Positions 26,011-35,439 of a stretch of DNA of 64,000 bases are shown piece after piece. Positions within the stretch are counted from its first letter, which is position 1. Each line of letters opens with the position of its first letter. The stretch is from UMGS1696 sp964634795 (GTDB lineage: Bacteria; Bacillota; Clostridia; Oscillospirales; CAG-272). The notes under the pieces were generated by a model that did not search any database, was not told where the DNA came from, and was given only the letters and a program-made list of their open reading frames with translations. The stretch lies in contig CAZWLL010000002.1 of the NCBI GenBank assembly GCA_964634795.1, forward strand, positions 1 through 64,000, in the 5' to 3' direction. A program made the position numbers and the translations under genes.

Positions 26011-26889
26011 TTACTTACTCTTCTGCTTATTTTTGCGAATGCGTTCAAAAAGATTATTGGTTTTAACGTTTCCGTAGTCACCCAGAAGCTCGGCACGCAG
26101 TAATTTGGATAATGTCTGTTCGTTGTAATTTCTTTTAAGTTTACCTTCGATGGCAACGGAAATTACTCCCGTTTCTTCCGAAACGATTATTACAACCGCA
26201 TCGCTGTTTTCACTCATTCCGATACCGGCTCTGTGTCTTGTTCCGAGATCCTTAATTATATCCGGATTATTGGATAGAGGAAGAAGACATCCTGCGGCAA
26301 GCAATCTGAAATCACGTACAATTAAAGCGCCGTCATGCATGGGAGCCTTATTGAAAAAGATATTTTTAATAAGGAATGAGGCAGGATATGCATCTATCAT
26401 TGTACCGGTAAGTGTTACATCGCCTAACTTTATATCCCTCTCAAACACAATAAGCGCACCTGTTTTTGATTCCGACATATCACATACAGCCGAAACAATT
26501 TCATCGATAACGTGTTCACGATAAGATATATCCTTCGTCTCGCTGATACTTCTAAGGCTTTTCAGCGGAGTTGTGCCGACTTTCTCGAGTACCGAACGTA
26601 TTTCAGGCTGAAACAAAATCACAAGTGTAATAAAGCCTATTTGGAATATATTCTGCATGATATATTGCATCAAATACATATCGAGCATTTTCGATACTAT
26701 TTGTATTACAAACAAAAACAGCACTCCGACTGCAAGCTTTCCCGCGCGTCTGTCTCTGATGAACTTATATAAGTAATACAGAAGTACGGAAACGCAGAAT
26801 ATATCTATTATATCTACGAGCGATATTGTTTTTATAATATTAATTACATCGGTTATCTTCTCCGGAAGAACCACAGCGGTAATACTCAA
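26011..26889 (-). CDS. cdaA: Diadenylate cyclase CdaA
   Basis: 292 residues. The start is TTG (26887-26889), with the strong site GGGGAGGCG eight bases upstream. Three membrane helices fill the first 95 residues. The DAC domain follows with MHDGALIV (DGA motif) and LGTRHRAGIGMS (RHR motif), the two signatures for condensing two ATP into c-di-AMP. c-di-AMP controls potassium and osmolyte transport and wall homeostasis. First gene of a ten-gene run that ends at rqcP. Confidence 0.96.
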   Translation of the reverse strand: MSITAVVLPEKITDVINIIKTISLVDIIDIFCVSVLLYYLYKFIRDRRAGKLAVGVLFLFVIQIVSKMLDMYLMQYIMQNIFQIGFITLVILFQPEIRSVLEKVGTTPLKSLRSISETKDISYREHVIDEIVSAVCDMSESKTGALIVFERDIKLGDVTLTGTMIDAYPASFLIKNIFFNKAPMHDGALIVRDFRLLAAGCLLPLSNNPDIIKDLGTRHRAGIGMSENSDAVVIIVSEETGVISVAIEGKLKRNYNEQTLSKLLRAELLGDYGNVKTNNLFERIRKNKQKSK

Positions 26890-26968
26890 ACGAACGCCTC
26901 CCCTGTAATGAACACAGTATAAGTGCGATGATTATTATACTTTTTAACATAATAATAACTCATAGTAT

Positions 26969-26997
26969 ATTATACCATATGCATTGTTTTTTTTCAA
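26969..26997 (-). promoter_or_regulatory. cdaA promoter
   Basis: Minus-strand TTGAAA (26992-26997) and TATAAT (26969-26974) with a 17-base spacer. It is the only strong promoter found for the ten-gene run to rqcP. Confidence 0.8.
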
Positions 26998-27105
26998 ATA
27001 CTTTCAACGCAAATCTTTCCCGATTTTAATTATAAAAGCACTCTGTTCGACACAGTGGCGTTTTGTTAAACGATAACATAAAAAGCAATTGTTTAAAAAC
27101 AGAGA

Positions 27106-27134
27106 TTGTAAAATATACCGCGGTAATGTATAAT
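27106..27134 (+). promoter_or_regulatory. Promoter of the G1P dehydrogenase gene
   Basis: TTGTAA (27106-27111) and TATAAT (27129-27134), spacer 17 bases. Confidence 0.75.
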
Positions 27135-27195
27135 AGTAATAAGGTCAGCTTGACGACAGAATAACTTTACATATATAATTATAATCGAGGTTTTT

Positions 27196-28485
27196 ATGTT
27201 TGAAAAAGTAAAATCACTTACCGAAAACTGTTCATGCGGTAAGAAGCACAACCTTATAACCGAGGATTTCGTTATAGATAATGATGCCGCATCTTTAATG
27301 GCGGAATATTTAAAAAAATACGGATATACATCCCCCGCTGTAATATGCGATGAAAATACACATGTTTTCACAGCCGACATAGAGAATAAAATCAATATTA
27401 AATCCACTCTTGTTGTTGACGGCAATGCTCATGCAACCGAAATATTCGCTGCGGAAGCCGAAAGCTTTATTCGCTCAAATTCTCCCGATGTACTTATCGC
27501 ATGCGGTTCCGGTTCCGTTCACGATATTACAAGATACGCCGCACATTCAATGAATATACCGTTTGTCTCGTACCCTACCGCCGCAAGTGTCGACGGATTT
27601 ATTTCGGGCGTCGCAGCCATGACATGGCACGGACAGAAGCTTACTTTCGATGCGGTACCGCCTAAAGCTGTTTTCGCATCCCCCGATGTTCTTGTTACCG
27701 CTCCGGACAGATTGACCGCCTCAGGTGTCGGTGATGTACTCGGTAAGTACAATTCTCTTTTCGATTGGAAGGTCGGCAAAATATTCACCGGAGAATACTA
27801 TTGCCCCGAAATTGTCGAACTCGAATATGAAGCTGTAGAGGAAATGGTTCGCGCAATAAAGCATCGTTCTGAAATTACAAAGAAAGAGTATACAATCAAA
27901 GTTATGTATGCGCTTCTGCTTTCGGGACTTGCTATGCAGTTATGCGGAAATTCACGCCCCGCGTCCGGAGCGGAGCATCACATGTCTCATCTTTGGGAAA
28001 TGCATCTTATCAACAATGACATTGATGCTCTTCACGGTGAAAAGGTTGCTGTCGGACTGCTTGCGGTAACTGACTTATATAAAAAAGCTATCGCGCATGG
28101 TTTGGATTACGAAAAGATTAACGGTATTAATCTCTCAAGTGTTTTTGACTATGACAGAATTTCTCCTGTTTTCGGACAGCTGACTGACGTAATCATAAAG
28201 GAAAACCTTCCCGACGGTTCATTATTATCAAGCAGTCTCGCGAAAATTAAAATCGAAGATATGCATAAAATCGAAAATGAGTTAAACAAAGCCGCAAATG
28301 AATTGCCGAGCACTCAGGAGCTTATTAATCTTTGCACCATATCGAATGTTCCAATCAAAGCATCCGATATCGGCCTTTCAGACAGTAAAGAATTTACCGA
28401 AAAATCTCTTAAATACGCACCGTATGTACGCAACCGCATCACACTCCTGAAAATTCTGTCAGCTGCAAACATGATAATAATATAA
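27196..28485 (+). CDS. sn-glycerol-1-phosphate dehydrogenase (AraM/EgsA family)
   Basis: 429 residues of the iron/zinc alcohol dehydrogenase superfamily. Signatures include GSGSVHDITRYAAH, FVSYPTAASVDGFISG, GVGDVLGKYNSLFDW and the metal site SGAEHHMSHLWEM with a further downstream histidine in DALHGEKVAVG. The enzyme reduces dihydroxyacetone phosphate to sn-glycerol-1-phosphate, the stereochemistry typical of archaeal lipids; in Bacillus AraM supplies glycerol phosphate for heptaprenylglyceryl phosphate. It is a lone gene with its own promoter and terminator. Bacillus AraM has about 394 residues; this one is slightly longer at the C-terminus. Start ATG 27196 follows CGAGG. Confidence 0.88.
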   Translation: MFEKVKSLTENCSCGKKHNLITEDFVIDNDAASLMAEYLKKYGYTSPAVICDENTHVFTADIENKINIKSTLVVDGNAHATEIFAAEAESFIRSNSPDVLIACGSGSVHDITRYAAHSMNIPFVSYPTAASVDGFISGVAAMTWHGQKLTFDAVPPKAVFASPDVLVTAPDRLTASGVGDVLGKYNSLFDWKVGKIFTGEYYCPEIVELEYEAVEEMVRAIKHRSEITKKEYTIKVMYALLLSGLAMQLCGNSRPASGAEHHMSHLWEMHLINNDIDALHGEKVAVGLLAVTDLYKKAIAHGLDYEKINGINLSSVFDYDRISPVFGQLTDVIIKENLPDGSLLSSSLAKIKIEDMHKIENELNKAANELPSTQELINLCTISNVPIKASDIGLSDSKEFTEKSLKYAPYVRNRITLLKILSAANMIII

Positions 28486-28538
28486 GACAATACATCACAA
28501 AATCGGCTGTGACTTAACAATTTCGGTATATAATACCT

Positions 28539-28570
28539 AAAAACCTGACTGTGTATACGGTCAGGTTTTT
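28539..28570 (+). terminator. Terminator after the G1P dehydrogenase gene
   Basis: AAAAACCTGAC (28539-28549) pairs with GTCAGGTTTTT (28560-28570) around a ten-base loop, ending in a T-run. Confidence 0.9.
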
Positions 28571-28695
28571 GTTCTAAGTACATTACAGTATTACGAATTA
28601 TTATAGCAGTCGTATATTTATTGTTTTCTAATGGAAATACGTGTATATTTATAATTTATAGCTGTATTTTTATTCTGTTTTGTTGATTATTTCTA

Positions 28696-28724
28696 TTGCA
28701 TTTTTTTTCATTAAATAGTATAAT
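28696..28724 (+). promoter_or_regulatory. Promoter of the argCJBDF operon
   Basis: TTGCAT (28696-28701) and TATAAT (28719-28724), spacer 17 bases. TGTATTTTTATTCTG at about 28663-28677 resembles half of an ArgR box, so arginine repression is plausible but not proven. Confidence 0.75.
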
Positions 28725-28770
28725 AATACCACTCATTAATTTATAAATAGTTTACTAAGGAGTGTGCGAT

Positions 28771-29814
28771 ATGAAAGAAAAAATCCGAGTTGCCATAGTC
28801 GGTGCTACCGGTTATGCGGGTGCTGAGCTTGTACGTTTGCTTATAACCCATCCTAACGCAGAAATCGTCGGATTATCCTCGGTTTCGTTCGCAGGCAGTG
28901 AAATAGCCGCGGTGTATCCGAATTTTAAGAAAATCACCTTGCCGATATTAACCGATGCAGATACCGCAATTGTCGACGCCGATGTCGTATTCGCTTCGCT
29001 GCCGCACGGCTTGAGCGAACCGCTTGCGGAAAAATGCCTCTCCTCAGGTAAGCTGCTTATTGACCTCGGTGCCGATTTCCGTTTAGAAAACGAAAGCGAT
29101 TATGAAGAATGGTACAACAAACCGTTTGATAAACCGAAGCTTCACACCGATGCGGTATATGCCCTGCCGGAACTGTTCCGTGACAAAATCCCGACGGCAA
29201 AAATACTGGCAAACCCGGGATGCTATCCTACAGCTGCGGCTTTGGGTCTTGCTCCCGCTCTTCAGCATGGTTTTATCGAAAAAAGCGGAATTATCATCGA
29301 CGCAAAATCGGGTATTACAGGTGCAGGCAGAGGACTTACGCAAAACACACATTACCCCGAAGCAAACGAATCTATATCGGCATACAAAATCGGGGTACAT
29401 CGTCACACACCTGAAATAGAGCAAACTCTTTCTCACATGGCAGGTGACAGTGTTTCGGTAACCTTTGTACCTCATTTGCTTCCCGTCAATCGCGGAATCG
29501 AGGAAACGATTTATGCTCATCTCACACCATGCACATCTCTCGGTATGGTTCGTGCGGCATATGAATCGGTATATCAAAACGAACAATTCGTTCGCCTGGA
29601 ACCCGACGGATGCTCGGCACAAATCAGATTTGTTACACGATCCAACTACTGCGATATTTCCCTGCATTGCGACACACGAACAAACACACTTATTGTTTGT
29701 TCCTGCATTGACAATATGGTAAAGGGCGCAGCGGGACAGGCTATTCAAAACATGAACCTTTATTTCGGACTGCCTGAAGAAACGGGAATTAATGCGGTTC
29801 CCGCAGGATTTTAA
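28771..29814 (+). CDS. argC: N-acetyl-gamma-glutamyl-phosphate reductase
   Basis: The start is placed at ATG 28771 because AAGGAG is eight bases upstream; a GTG three codons earlier lies inside that site. 347 residues. Rossmann loop VAIVGATGYAGAELVRLL, catalytic cysteine in NPGCYPTAA, and the HRHTPEIEQ histidine region are all present. It reduces N-acetylglutamyl phosphate to the semialdehyde, third step of ornithine synthesis. First gene of the operon; argJ follows 22 bases later. Confidence 0.96.
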   Translation: MKEKIRVAIVGATGYAGAELVRLLITHPNAEIVGLSSVSFAGSEIAAVYPNFKKITLPILTDADTAIVDADVVFASLPHGLSEPLAEKCLSSGKLLIDLGADFRLENESDYEEWYNKPFDKPKLHTDAVYALPELFRDKIPTAKILANPGCYPTAAALGLAPALQHGFIEKSGIIIDAKSGITGAGRGLTQNTHYPEANESISAYKIGVHRHTPEIEQTLSHMAGDSVSVTFVPHLLPVNRGIEETIYAHLTPCTSLGMVRAAYESVYQNEQFVRLEPDGCSAQIRFVTRSNYCDISLHCDTRTNTLIVCSCIDNMVKGAAGQAIQNMNLYFGLPEETGINAVPAGF

Positions 29815-29836
29815 TTAACGAAAGGATTAATAAAAA

Positions 29837-31063
29837 ATGGAATATAAAGAAATTGAAGGCGGTGTATGTGCCGCAAAAGGATTCTCTGCCGGCGGTGTTC
29901 ATGCCGGCTTCAGAAAAAACACTTCCAAGCTTGATTTGGCAATGGTAGTTGCGGATGATTTATGCACAGCCGCAGGTGTATATACTAAAAACAAGGTTTT
30001 CGCCGCTCCTGTCGGTGTAACACGTGCACATCTCGCAAACGGTCACGCTCGTGCCGTTATAGTAAACAGCGGCAACGCAAATGCATGTACACCTGACGGA
30101 TACGAAACAGCAGGAAAGACTTGTGACATGGTTGCGGAATTAATCGGTATTTCCGCTGATGATGTCATCGTTTCTTCCACAGGTGTAATCGGCGTAAGTC
30201 TTCCGCTCTCACCTATTGAAAATTCCATTTCAGGCTTATATTCCTCTTTGACTGCAGATGCCGAGGGTGCCGGTCTTGCCGCCGCCGCTATTATGACAAC
30301 GGATACAAAGAAAAAGGAATTCGCATTGTCATACACATACGGCGGTCATGAAATTCACATAGGCGGAATGTGCAAGGGTTCGGGTATGATTCATCCTAAC
30401 ATGGGAACAATGCTCGGATTCATCACCACAGACGCCGCAATAACACCCGAATTACTCCATACGGCACTGGTAAACGCAACACAGGACAGCTTCAATATGG
30501 TCAGCGTTGACGGCGACACAAGCACCAACGATATGGTATGTGTTCTTGCTTCAGGCAAATCAGGCGCAGATGAAATTACATCTGCCGACACTGCATATGA
30601 TGCTTTTTATAATGCACTTTCTATTATATGCATGAAAATGGCTACCGCAATCGCAGGTGACGGAGAGGGAGCGACGAAGTTCCTGCGCTGTATCGTGCTG
30701 AATGCTGCCGACAAGGAATCCGCACGAATCCTTTCAAAAAGCGTAATCGCATCTTCTCTCGTAAAAACAGCTATGTTCGGTGCAGACGCCAATTGGGGAC
30801 GTGTTATATGCGCTCTCGGATATTCTGGTGTTGAATTCGACCCGAAGAAAGTGGATATTTCATTCAAATCATCTGCCGGAACAATTGACGTATGTGCGCA
30901 CGGCGGAACATTATTATTTGATGAAGAAAAAGCAAAAGACATTCTCACAAAAGACAGCATTGATATTATTTGCGATATGCATGTGGGTGATGCAACCGCT
31001 ACTGCGTTCGGCTGTGATCTCAGTTATGAATATGTAAAAATCAACGGTGACTACAGAACCTGA
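29837..31063 (+). CDS. argJ: Bifunctional ornithine acetyltransferase / N-acetylglutamate synthase
   Basis: 408 residues, the standard ArgJ length, with the SVDGDTSTNDMV and GDGEGATKF motifs. The self-cleavage site reads MGTMLGF where most ArgJ proteins have MATML; threonine, the catalytic nucleophile, is kept. ArgJ moves acetyl from N-acetylornithine to glutamate, which recycles the acetyl group, and this explains why no argA or argE lies in the operon. GAAAGGA precedes ATG 29837. Confidence 0.96.
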   Translation: MEYKEIEGGVCAAKGFSAGGVHAGFRKNTSKLDLAMVVADDLCTAAGVYTKNKVFAAPVGVTRAHLANGHARAVIVNSGNANACTPDGYETAGKTCDMVAELIGISADDVIVSSTGVIGVSLPLSPIENSISGLYSSLTADAEGAGLAAAAIMTTDTKKKEFALSYTYGGHEIHIGGMCKGSGMIHPNMGTMLGFITTDAAITPELLHTALVNATQDSFNMVSVDGDTSTNDMVCVLASGKSGADEITSADTAYDAFYNALSIICMKMATAIAGDGEGATKFLRCIVLNAADKESARILSKSVIASSLVKTAMFGADANWGRVICALGYSGVEFDPKKVDISFKSSAGTIDVCAHGGTLLFDEEKAKDILTKDSIDIICDMHVGDATATAFGCDLSYEYVKINGDYRT

Positions 31064-31188
31064 TTATTTTATCAACAGATAATATATTTTAAAAGCCATC
31101 ACCGCAACAATTAAGGAAACTCCGATTTATGGTTTGATTTATTCGGCGCATCCTTAAATACATTAAATTAACTTGAGGTATAAAGAGT

Positions 31189-32058
31189 ATGTCCATATCC
31201 AATCAAGATAAAGCCAATGTGCTTATCGAAGCACTTCCGTATATACAAAAATACACAGGACAAACGGTTGTAATCAAATACGGAGGCAATGCTATGCTTT
31301 CCGAAGAACTGCAGGATGCGGTAATCAGCGACCTTGTTTTGTTATCCTTAACGGGAATTCATGTAGTGCTTGTCCATGGCGGCGGTCCCGACATCAATGA
31401 AATGCTCACTAAAATCGGTAAGAAATCACAATTCATCAATGGATTGCGGTATACTGATGCCGAAACAGCCGAAGTCGCTCTGATGGTGCTTGCAGGCAAA
31501 ACAAATAAGCATCTTGTCGACAGAATCGAGCGCACAGGCGGAAAAGCCATCGGACTTTGCGGATTGGACGGCGGATTACTCAGCGCAAAACGACACACAG
31601 ACAGTGTCGGCACAGATTACGGCTTCGTTGGGGACATTGAGAATGTTAACGCCTCAATCATACAGGATGTAATCGACAAGGGATATATACCCGTTATATC
31701 GACTATTGCTCATGCATCGGATGGTACAGGCGTTTATAATATTAACGCGGATACGGCGGCAGGTGAAATTGCCGTAGCATTGCACGCAAGAAACTTTATT
31801 CTTCTGACAGACACACGCGGTGTTCTGAGTGATCCTCACGATGAAAGCTCGCTGATTCCCGTTATTCACACAAACGAGGTTCAAGCATTGCGCGACAACG
31901 GAATAATAACAGGCGGAATGATTCCGAAGGTAGAGTGCTGTGTCAGTGCCGCCGAGCGCGGTATTCACCGTACGTTTATAACAGACGGCAGAATTCGCCA
32001 TTCCATCCTTATAGAAATGCTTTCCGATGAAGGATGCGGAACCATGTTCACGAAATAA
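31189..32058 (+). CDS. argB: Acetylglutamate kinase
   Basis: 289 residues. VVIKYGGNAM (substrate and ATP site), LVHGGGPDINEML and the LTDTRGVL segment identify the amino acid kinase fold of ArgB. It phosphorylates N-acetylglutamate and is usually the arginine-inhibited step; the N-terminal helix present in inhibited hexameric forms (LIEALPYIQKYTGQ) is seen here. A 125-base gap after argJ has no clear promoter, and TTGAGG stands before ATG. Confidence 0.96.
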   Translation: MSISNQDKANVLIEALPYIQKYTGQTVVIKYGGNAMLSEELQDAVISDLVLLSLTGIHVVLVHGGGPDINEMLTKIGKKSQFINGLRYTDAETAEVALMVLAGKTNKHLVDRIERTGGKAIGLCGLDGGLLSAKRHTDSVGTDYGFVGDIENVNASIIQDVIDKGYIPVISTIAHASDGTGVYNINADTAAGEIAVALHARNFILLTDTRGVLSDPHDESSLIPVIHTNEVQALRDNGIITGGMIPKVECCVSAAERGIHRTFITDGRIRHSILIEMLSDEGCGTMFTK

Positions 32059-32083
32059 CGACATACGCAAAGGAAATACGATA

Positions 32084-33271
32084 ATGGATAAACAAACGGT
32101 CATTTCATTAGACAATGAATATATAATGCATACCTACGGCAGGCTTCCTCTTGTTCCCGATCATGGTTCAGGTGCTTCACTGTGGGATGTCGACGGTAAT
32201 AAATACATTGATTTCACCAGCGGAATCGGCGTAAATGCTTTAGGCTACTCCGATCACGGTTGGGTAAACGCAGTATATAATCAGGCTGTAAAATATCAGC
32301 ATGTATGCAACTATTACTATTGTGAGCCTTCGGCTCAGCTTGCAAAATGGCTTATCACAAAATCGGGACTTACAGATGTATTTTTCTGCAACTCCGGTGC
32401 GGAAGCAAACGAATGCGCTATAAAACTGGCTCGTAAATACAGCTTTGACAAATACGGCTCCGACAGATACAAAATCGTCACACTGCAAAAGTCATTCCAC
32501 GGCAGAACAATAACGACACTTGCCGCTACAGGACAGGATGTGTTCCACAAATACTTCGATCCTTTTACAGACGGTTTTGTCTACTGCCCTGCCGAGGATA
32601 TTTCCGCTATAGATGCGGCAATAGATAATTCGGTTTGTGCGGTTCTCTTAGAGGTAATTCAAGGTGAAGGCGGAGTAAATATTCTCTCCCACGAATACGT
32701 ATCGGCAGTTGAAAAAATCTGTCATGATAGAGATGTTTTGCTCATCATAGATGAAGTACAAACCGGTATTGGCAGAACAGGTATGACATTCGCATTCCAA
32801 AACTACGGAATTAAACCTGACATTATAACATTGGCAAAGGCTCTTGCGGGAGGCATTCCCATGGGAGCATGCATCAGCGGTACAAAAGCTGCTGAAACAC
32901 TCGGCGCCGGTATGCACGGTTCTACATTTGGGGCAAATCCGATAGCGTCTGCCGCCGCGCTTTATATTACATCATGTCTGACAGATGACTTTTTAAGCGG
33001 AGTAATTCACCGCGGAAACTTGATGGCTGACAAAATCGCGTCATGGGAAAACTGCGGTATCAAATCGGTACGTCACATGGGACTTATGATCGGTGTAGAA
33101 ATCGCCGGCAATCCCAAGGATGTGCTCAAAAAAGCATTCGAAAACGGACTGCTTGTTTTAACCGCAGGCACGGACGTAATTCGTCTTCTTCCGCCGCTTA
33201 ATATTTCAATGCACGAAATTGACGAAGGATTACAGCTTTTACAGAAATCACTTACGGAGGTTATGGAATGA
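32084..33271 (+). CDS. argD: Acetylornithine aminotransferase
   Basis: 395 residues from ATG 32084 (MDKQTVISLDNEYIMHTYGRLP), chosen because AAAGGA lies ten bases upstream; the longer reading frame overlaps argB without a ribosome site. Class III aminotransferase motifs are NSGAEANECAIKLARKY, LIIDEVQTGIGRTG and the PLP lysine in TLAKALAGG. It makes N-acetylornithine from the semialdehyde. Its stop overlaps the argF start (ATGA). Confidence 0.95.
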   Translation: MDKQTVISLDNEYIMHTYGRLPLVPDHGSGASLWDVDGNKYIDFTSGIGVNALGYSDHGWVNAVYNQAVKYQHVCNYYYCEPSAQLAKWLITKSGLTDVFFCNSGAEANECAIKLARKYSFDKYGSDRYKIVTLQKSFHGRTITTLAATGQDVFHKYFDPFTDGFVYCPAEDISAIDAAIDNSVCAVLLEVIQGEGGVNILSHEYVSAVEKICHDRDVLLIIDEVQTGIGRTGMTFAFQNYGIKPDIITLAKALAGGIPMGACISGTKAAETLGAGMHGSTFGANPIASAAALYITSCLTDDFLSGVIHRGNLMADKIASWENCGIKSVRHMGLMIGVEIAGNPKDVLKKAFENGLLVLTAGTDVIRLLPPLNISMHEIDEGLQLLQKSLTEVME

Positions 33272-34191
33272 ATAAGGATTTAACTAAAATGGCAGATTTA
33301 TCGCAGGAAGAAATATTTTCTCTGCTTGATCTTGCGGCTAAATTAAAATACGAAAAACATCACGGAATTACTCATCATTTACTTCCCGGTAAGTCTCTCG
33401 GAATGATTTTTCAGAAATCATCTACACGTACGAGAGTATCTTTTGAAACGGGTATATATCAGCTCGGCGGTCAGGCATTGTTCCTCTCCCCGAGAGATTT
33501 GCAAATCGGACGCGGTGAACCGCTTATCGACACCGCACGTGTACTGTCAAGATATCTTGACGGAATAATGATTCGTACATTTGCTCAATCCGAGGTTGAC
33601 GATCTCGCTAAATACTGCACTTGCCCTGTTATAAACGGACTTACCGATTATTGCCATCCTTGTCAGATTCTCGCTGATTTGCTTACAGTACGTGAATTCA
33701 AGTGCGGCGGCGAAAACGACTTTTCCAAACTCAAAATGTGCTATATAGGCGACGGAAACAATATGGCAAACTCCCTGATTGTCGGCGGACTTACCGTCGG
33801 TATGTCGGTTACAATCGGCTGTCCCACATCACACCAGCCGCATCCCGATGTCCTCGCATTCACCAAAAAATATCCCGGAAAATTCTTAATGACAGATGAT
33901 ATATATGCGGCAGCTTCGGGTGCTGATATTCTCTTCACCGACGTTTGGGCTTCCATGGGTCAGGAATCTGAAGCACTTGAACGTCAAAAAATCTTTGCCG
34001 GATATCAAATCAACAATAAGCTTCTCGAGGCTGCAAATCCCGGTGTAATGGTACAGCATTGTCTGCCTGCACATCGCGGTGAGGAAATCAGTGAAAATGT
34101 TTTCGAAGCACATGCAAATGAAATATTCGAAGAAGCCGAGAACCGACTCCATGCACAAAAGGCAGTCATGGTTCAGCTGATGTCGAAGTAA
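33268..34191 (+). CDS. argF: Ornithine carbamoyltransferase
   Basis: 307 residues. The carbamoyl phosphate motif SSTRTRVSFE and the ornithine motif HCLPAHRGEE are exact for the family, as is the FMRT-equivalent IMIRTF. It joins carbamoyl phosphate and ornithine to citrulline. The gene overlaps argD by four bases, so translation is coupled, and a terminator closes the operon. argG, argH and carAB are not in the window. Confidence 0.96.
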   Translation: MNKDLTKMADLSQEEIFSLLDLAAKLKYEKHHGITHHLLPGKSLGMIFQKSSTRTRVSFETGIYQLGGQALFLSPRDLQIGRGEPLIDTARVLSRYLDGIMIRTFAQSEVDDLAKYCTCPVINGLTDYCHPCQILADLLTVREFKCGGENDFSKLKMCYIGDGNNMANSLIVGGLTVGMSVTIGCPTSHQPHPDVLAFTKKYPGKFLMTDDIYAAASGADILFTDVWASMGQESEALERQKIFAGYQINNKLLEAANPGVMVQHCLPAHRGEEISENVFEAHANEIFEEAENRLHAQKAVMVQLMSK

Positions 34192-34205
34192 AATAATGCT
34201 CCGCA

Positions 34206-34237
34206 AAAAAGGGTACAGTATAAGCTGTACCCTTTTT
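34206..34237 (+). terminator. Terminator of the arg operon
   Basis: AAAAAGGGTACAG (34206-34218) and CTGTACCCTTTTT (34225-34237) form a perfect 13-base stem. Being A/T-flanked on both sides it can also stop the convergent oxidoreductase gene. Confidence 0.95.
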
Positions 34238-34257
34238 AAGTATTTAATATGTTCGAA

Positions 34258-35331
34258 TTATTTAATAGGCGTAATATCTACGCTCTTGCCTGTTTTAGCA
34301 GAGGTATAGATGGCGTCAAGAATCTTCATGAGCCATACACCGTCTTCGGCAGTCGCACGGCAAGGTGCTCCGCCTGTAGCTGCATTGATAAATCCTGCGA
34401 TTTCGGCACGGAATGCGTTTGAATCACAGCCGAGTCTTGAATAAGGTGTTGTCTTTACGAACATGCCGGACATATCCGTGTACATTTCAACCTTATCGTC
34501 ATATGCCTTAACACCGGATTTTGTTCCGAAGAGCTCGATGCTGCCGGTGTCTCTGTCTATGTTCAAGTTGAAGCTTGCTTCTACATGGAGAGAGAAGCCA
34601 TTTTCAAAACGAACGATAGCATTGGCAAAGTCTTCAACTGTGTACTGGTAGCCTGTCTTGGAAGAAGAAAGCTCCCATGCCGTAGTTCCGCCTGCCGCAC
34701 GATTGCAGCCGAGATTATTGTACGTTACACCGTATGCCGATACCGGACGAGGATTGCCTGCAAGATAACGTGACAAGTCTATAACATGCACACCGAGGTC
34801 TATGAGCGGACCGCCGCCGGAGAACGACTTATCACCGAACCAACCGCCGGGACAGCCGTCTTTACGCAGATAAGATGCTTTTGCGAAATAAACATCACCC
34901 ATCATGCCGTCTGCAGTCCATTTACGGATTGTATCTGCATCCGAGCCGAAACGGCGAACGAAGCCGATCTGAAGGAGCTTGCCTGTTTCCTTAGCCACAG
35001 CGCGCATTTCTTCCGCTTCCTCTGCATTCAATGCCATCGGCTTTTCGCAAATAACATTAGCACCGCCGCGCAGTGCAGCTATTGTACAAGGCTTATGAGC
35101 GGCATTCCATGTGCAGACGCTTACACAGTCGAGAGTTTCCTTTTCCATCATTTCATGGCAATCTGTATACCATCTCGGAACATTATATCTTTCGGCGTAT
35201 GCCTTAACTTTCGCCTCATCGATATCACATACCGCAACAACTTCAACGCGATCAGCCATGTTTTTATAGCCGTCCATATGACAATGGCTGATACCGCCGG
35301 TACCTATAATACCTACTCTGACTTTTTCCAT
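34258..35331 (-). CDS. Gfo/Idh/MocA-family oxidoreductase
   Basis: 357 residues. The N-terminal Rossmann domain has VRVGIIGTGGISHCHMDGY and AVCDIDEAK; CEKPMALNAEEAEEM gives the conserved EKP lysine; LIDLGVHVIDLSRYL gives the family's DxGxHxxD catalytic signature. Such enzymes oxidise or reduce sugars, inositols or sugar acids with NAD(P). It has its own promoter and no co-transcribed partner, so substrate is not indicated. It is a different paralogue from the partial ones at each window end. Confidence 0.92.
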   Translation of the reverse strand: MEKVRVGIIGTGGISHCHMDGYKNMADRVEVVAVCDIDEAKVKAYAERYNVPRWYTDCHEMMEKETLDCVSVCTWNAAHKPCTIAALRGGANVICEKPMALNAEEAEEMRAVAKETGKLLQIGFVRRFGSDADTIRKWTADGMMGDVYFAKASYLRKDGCPGGWFGDKSFSGGGPLIDLGVHVIDLSRYLAGNPRPVSAYGVTYNNLGCNRAAGGTTAWELSSSKTGYQYTVEDFANAIVRFENGFSLHVEASFNLNIDRDTGSIELFGTKSGVKAYDDKVEMYTDMSGMFVKTTPYSRLGCDSNAFRAEIAGFINAATGGAPCRATAEDGVWLMKILDAIYTSAKTGKSVDITPIK

Positions 35332-35410
35332 AACAGTTACTTTCTGTCTACATTTTTAACTGTAAACAGTATATCCTTTCTTTATTATTTCGATATGAAT
35401 TGGTATAAAA

Positions 35411-35439
35411 ATCGTATCACAACTGACATAAAATGTCAA
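35411..35439 (-). promoter_or_regulatory. Promoter of the 34258-35331 oxidoreductase
   Basis: Minus-strand TTGACA (35434-35439) and TACGAT (35411-35416), spacer 17 bases, giving a leader of about 75 bases. Confidence 0.75.

Larger units (their letters stand above)
26890..27195. other. Divergent promoter region of cdaA and the G1P dehydrogenase gene
   Basis: 306 bases without a gene. It holds two promoters facing apart, annotated separately (26969-26997 minus, 27106-27134 plus), and AT-rich sequence between them. No terminator or further open frame is convincing. Confidence 0.8.

Noticed and set aside
28660..28680. Full ArgR operator upstream of argC
   Set aside because: Only a partial match (TGTATTTTTATTCTG) is visible; it is noted with the promoter but not called as a site.
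29083..29748. Open frame of 221 codons on the minus strand
   Set aside because: Antisense to argC, whose catalytic motifs are intact.
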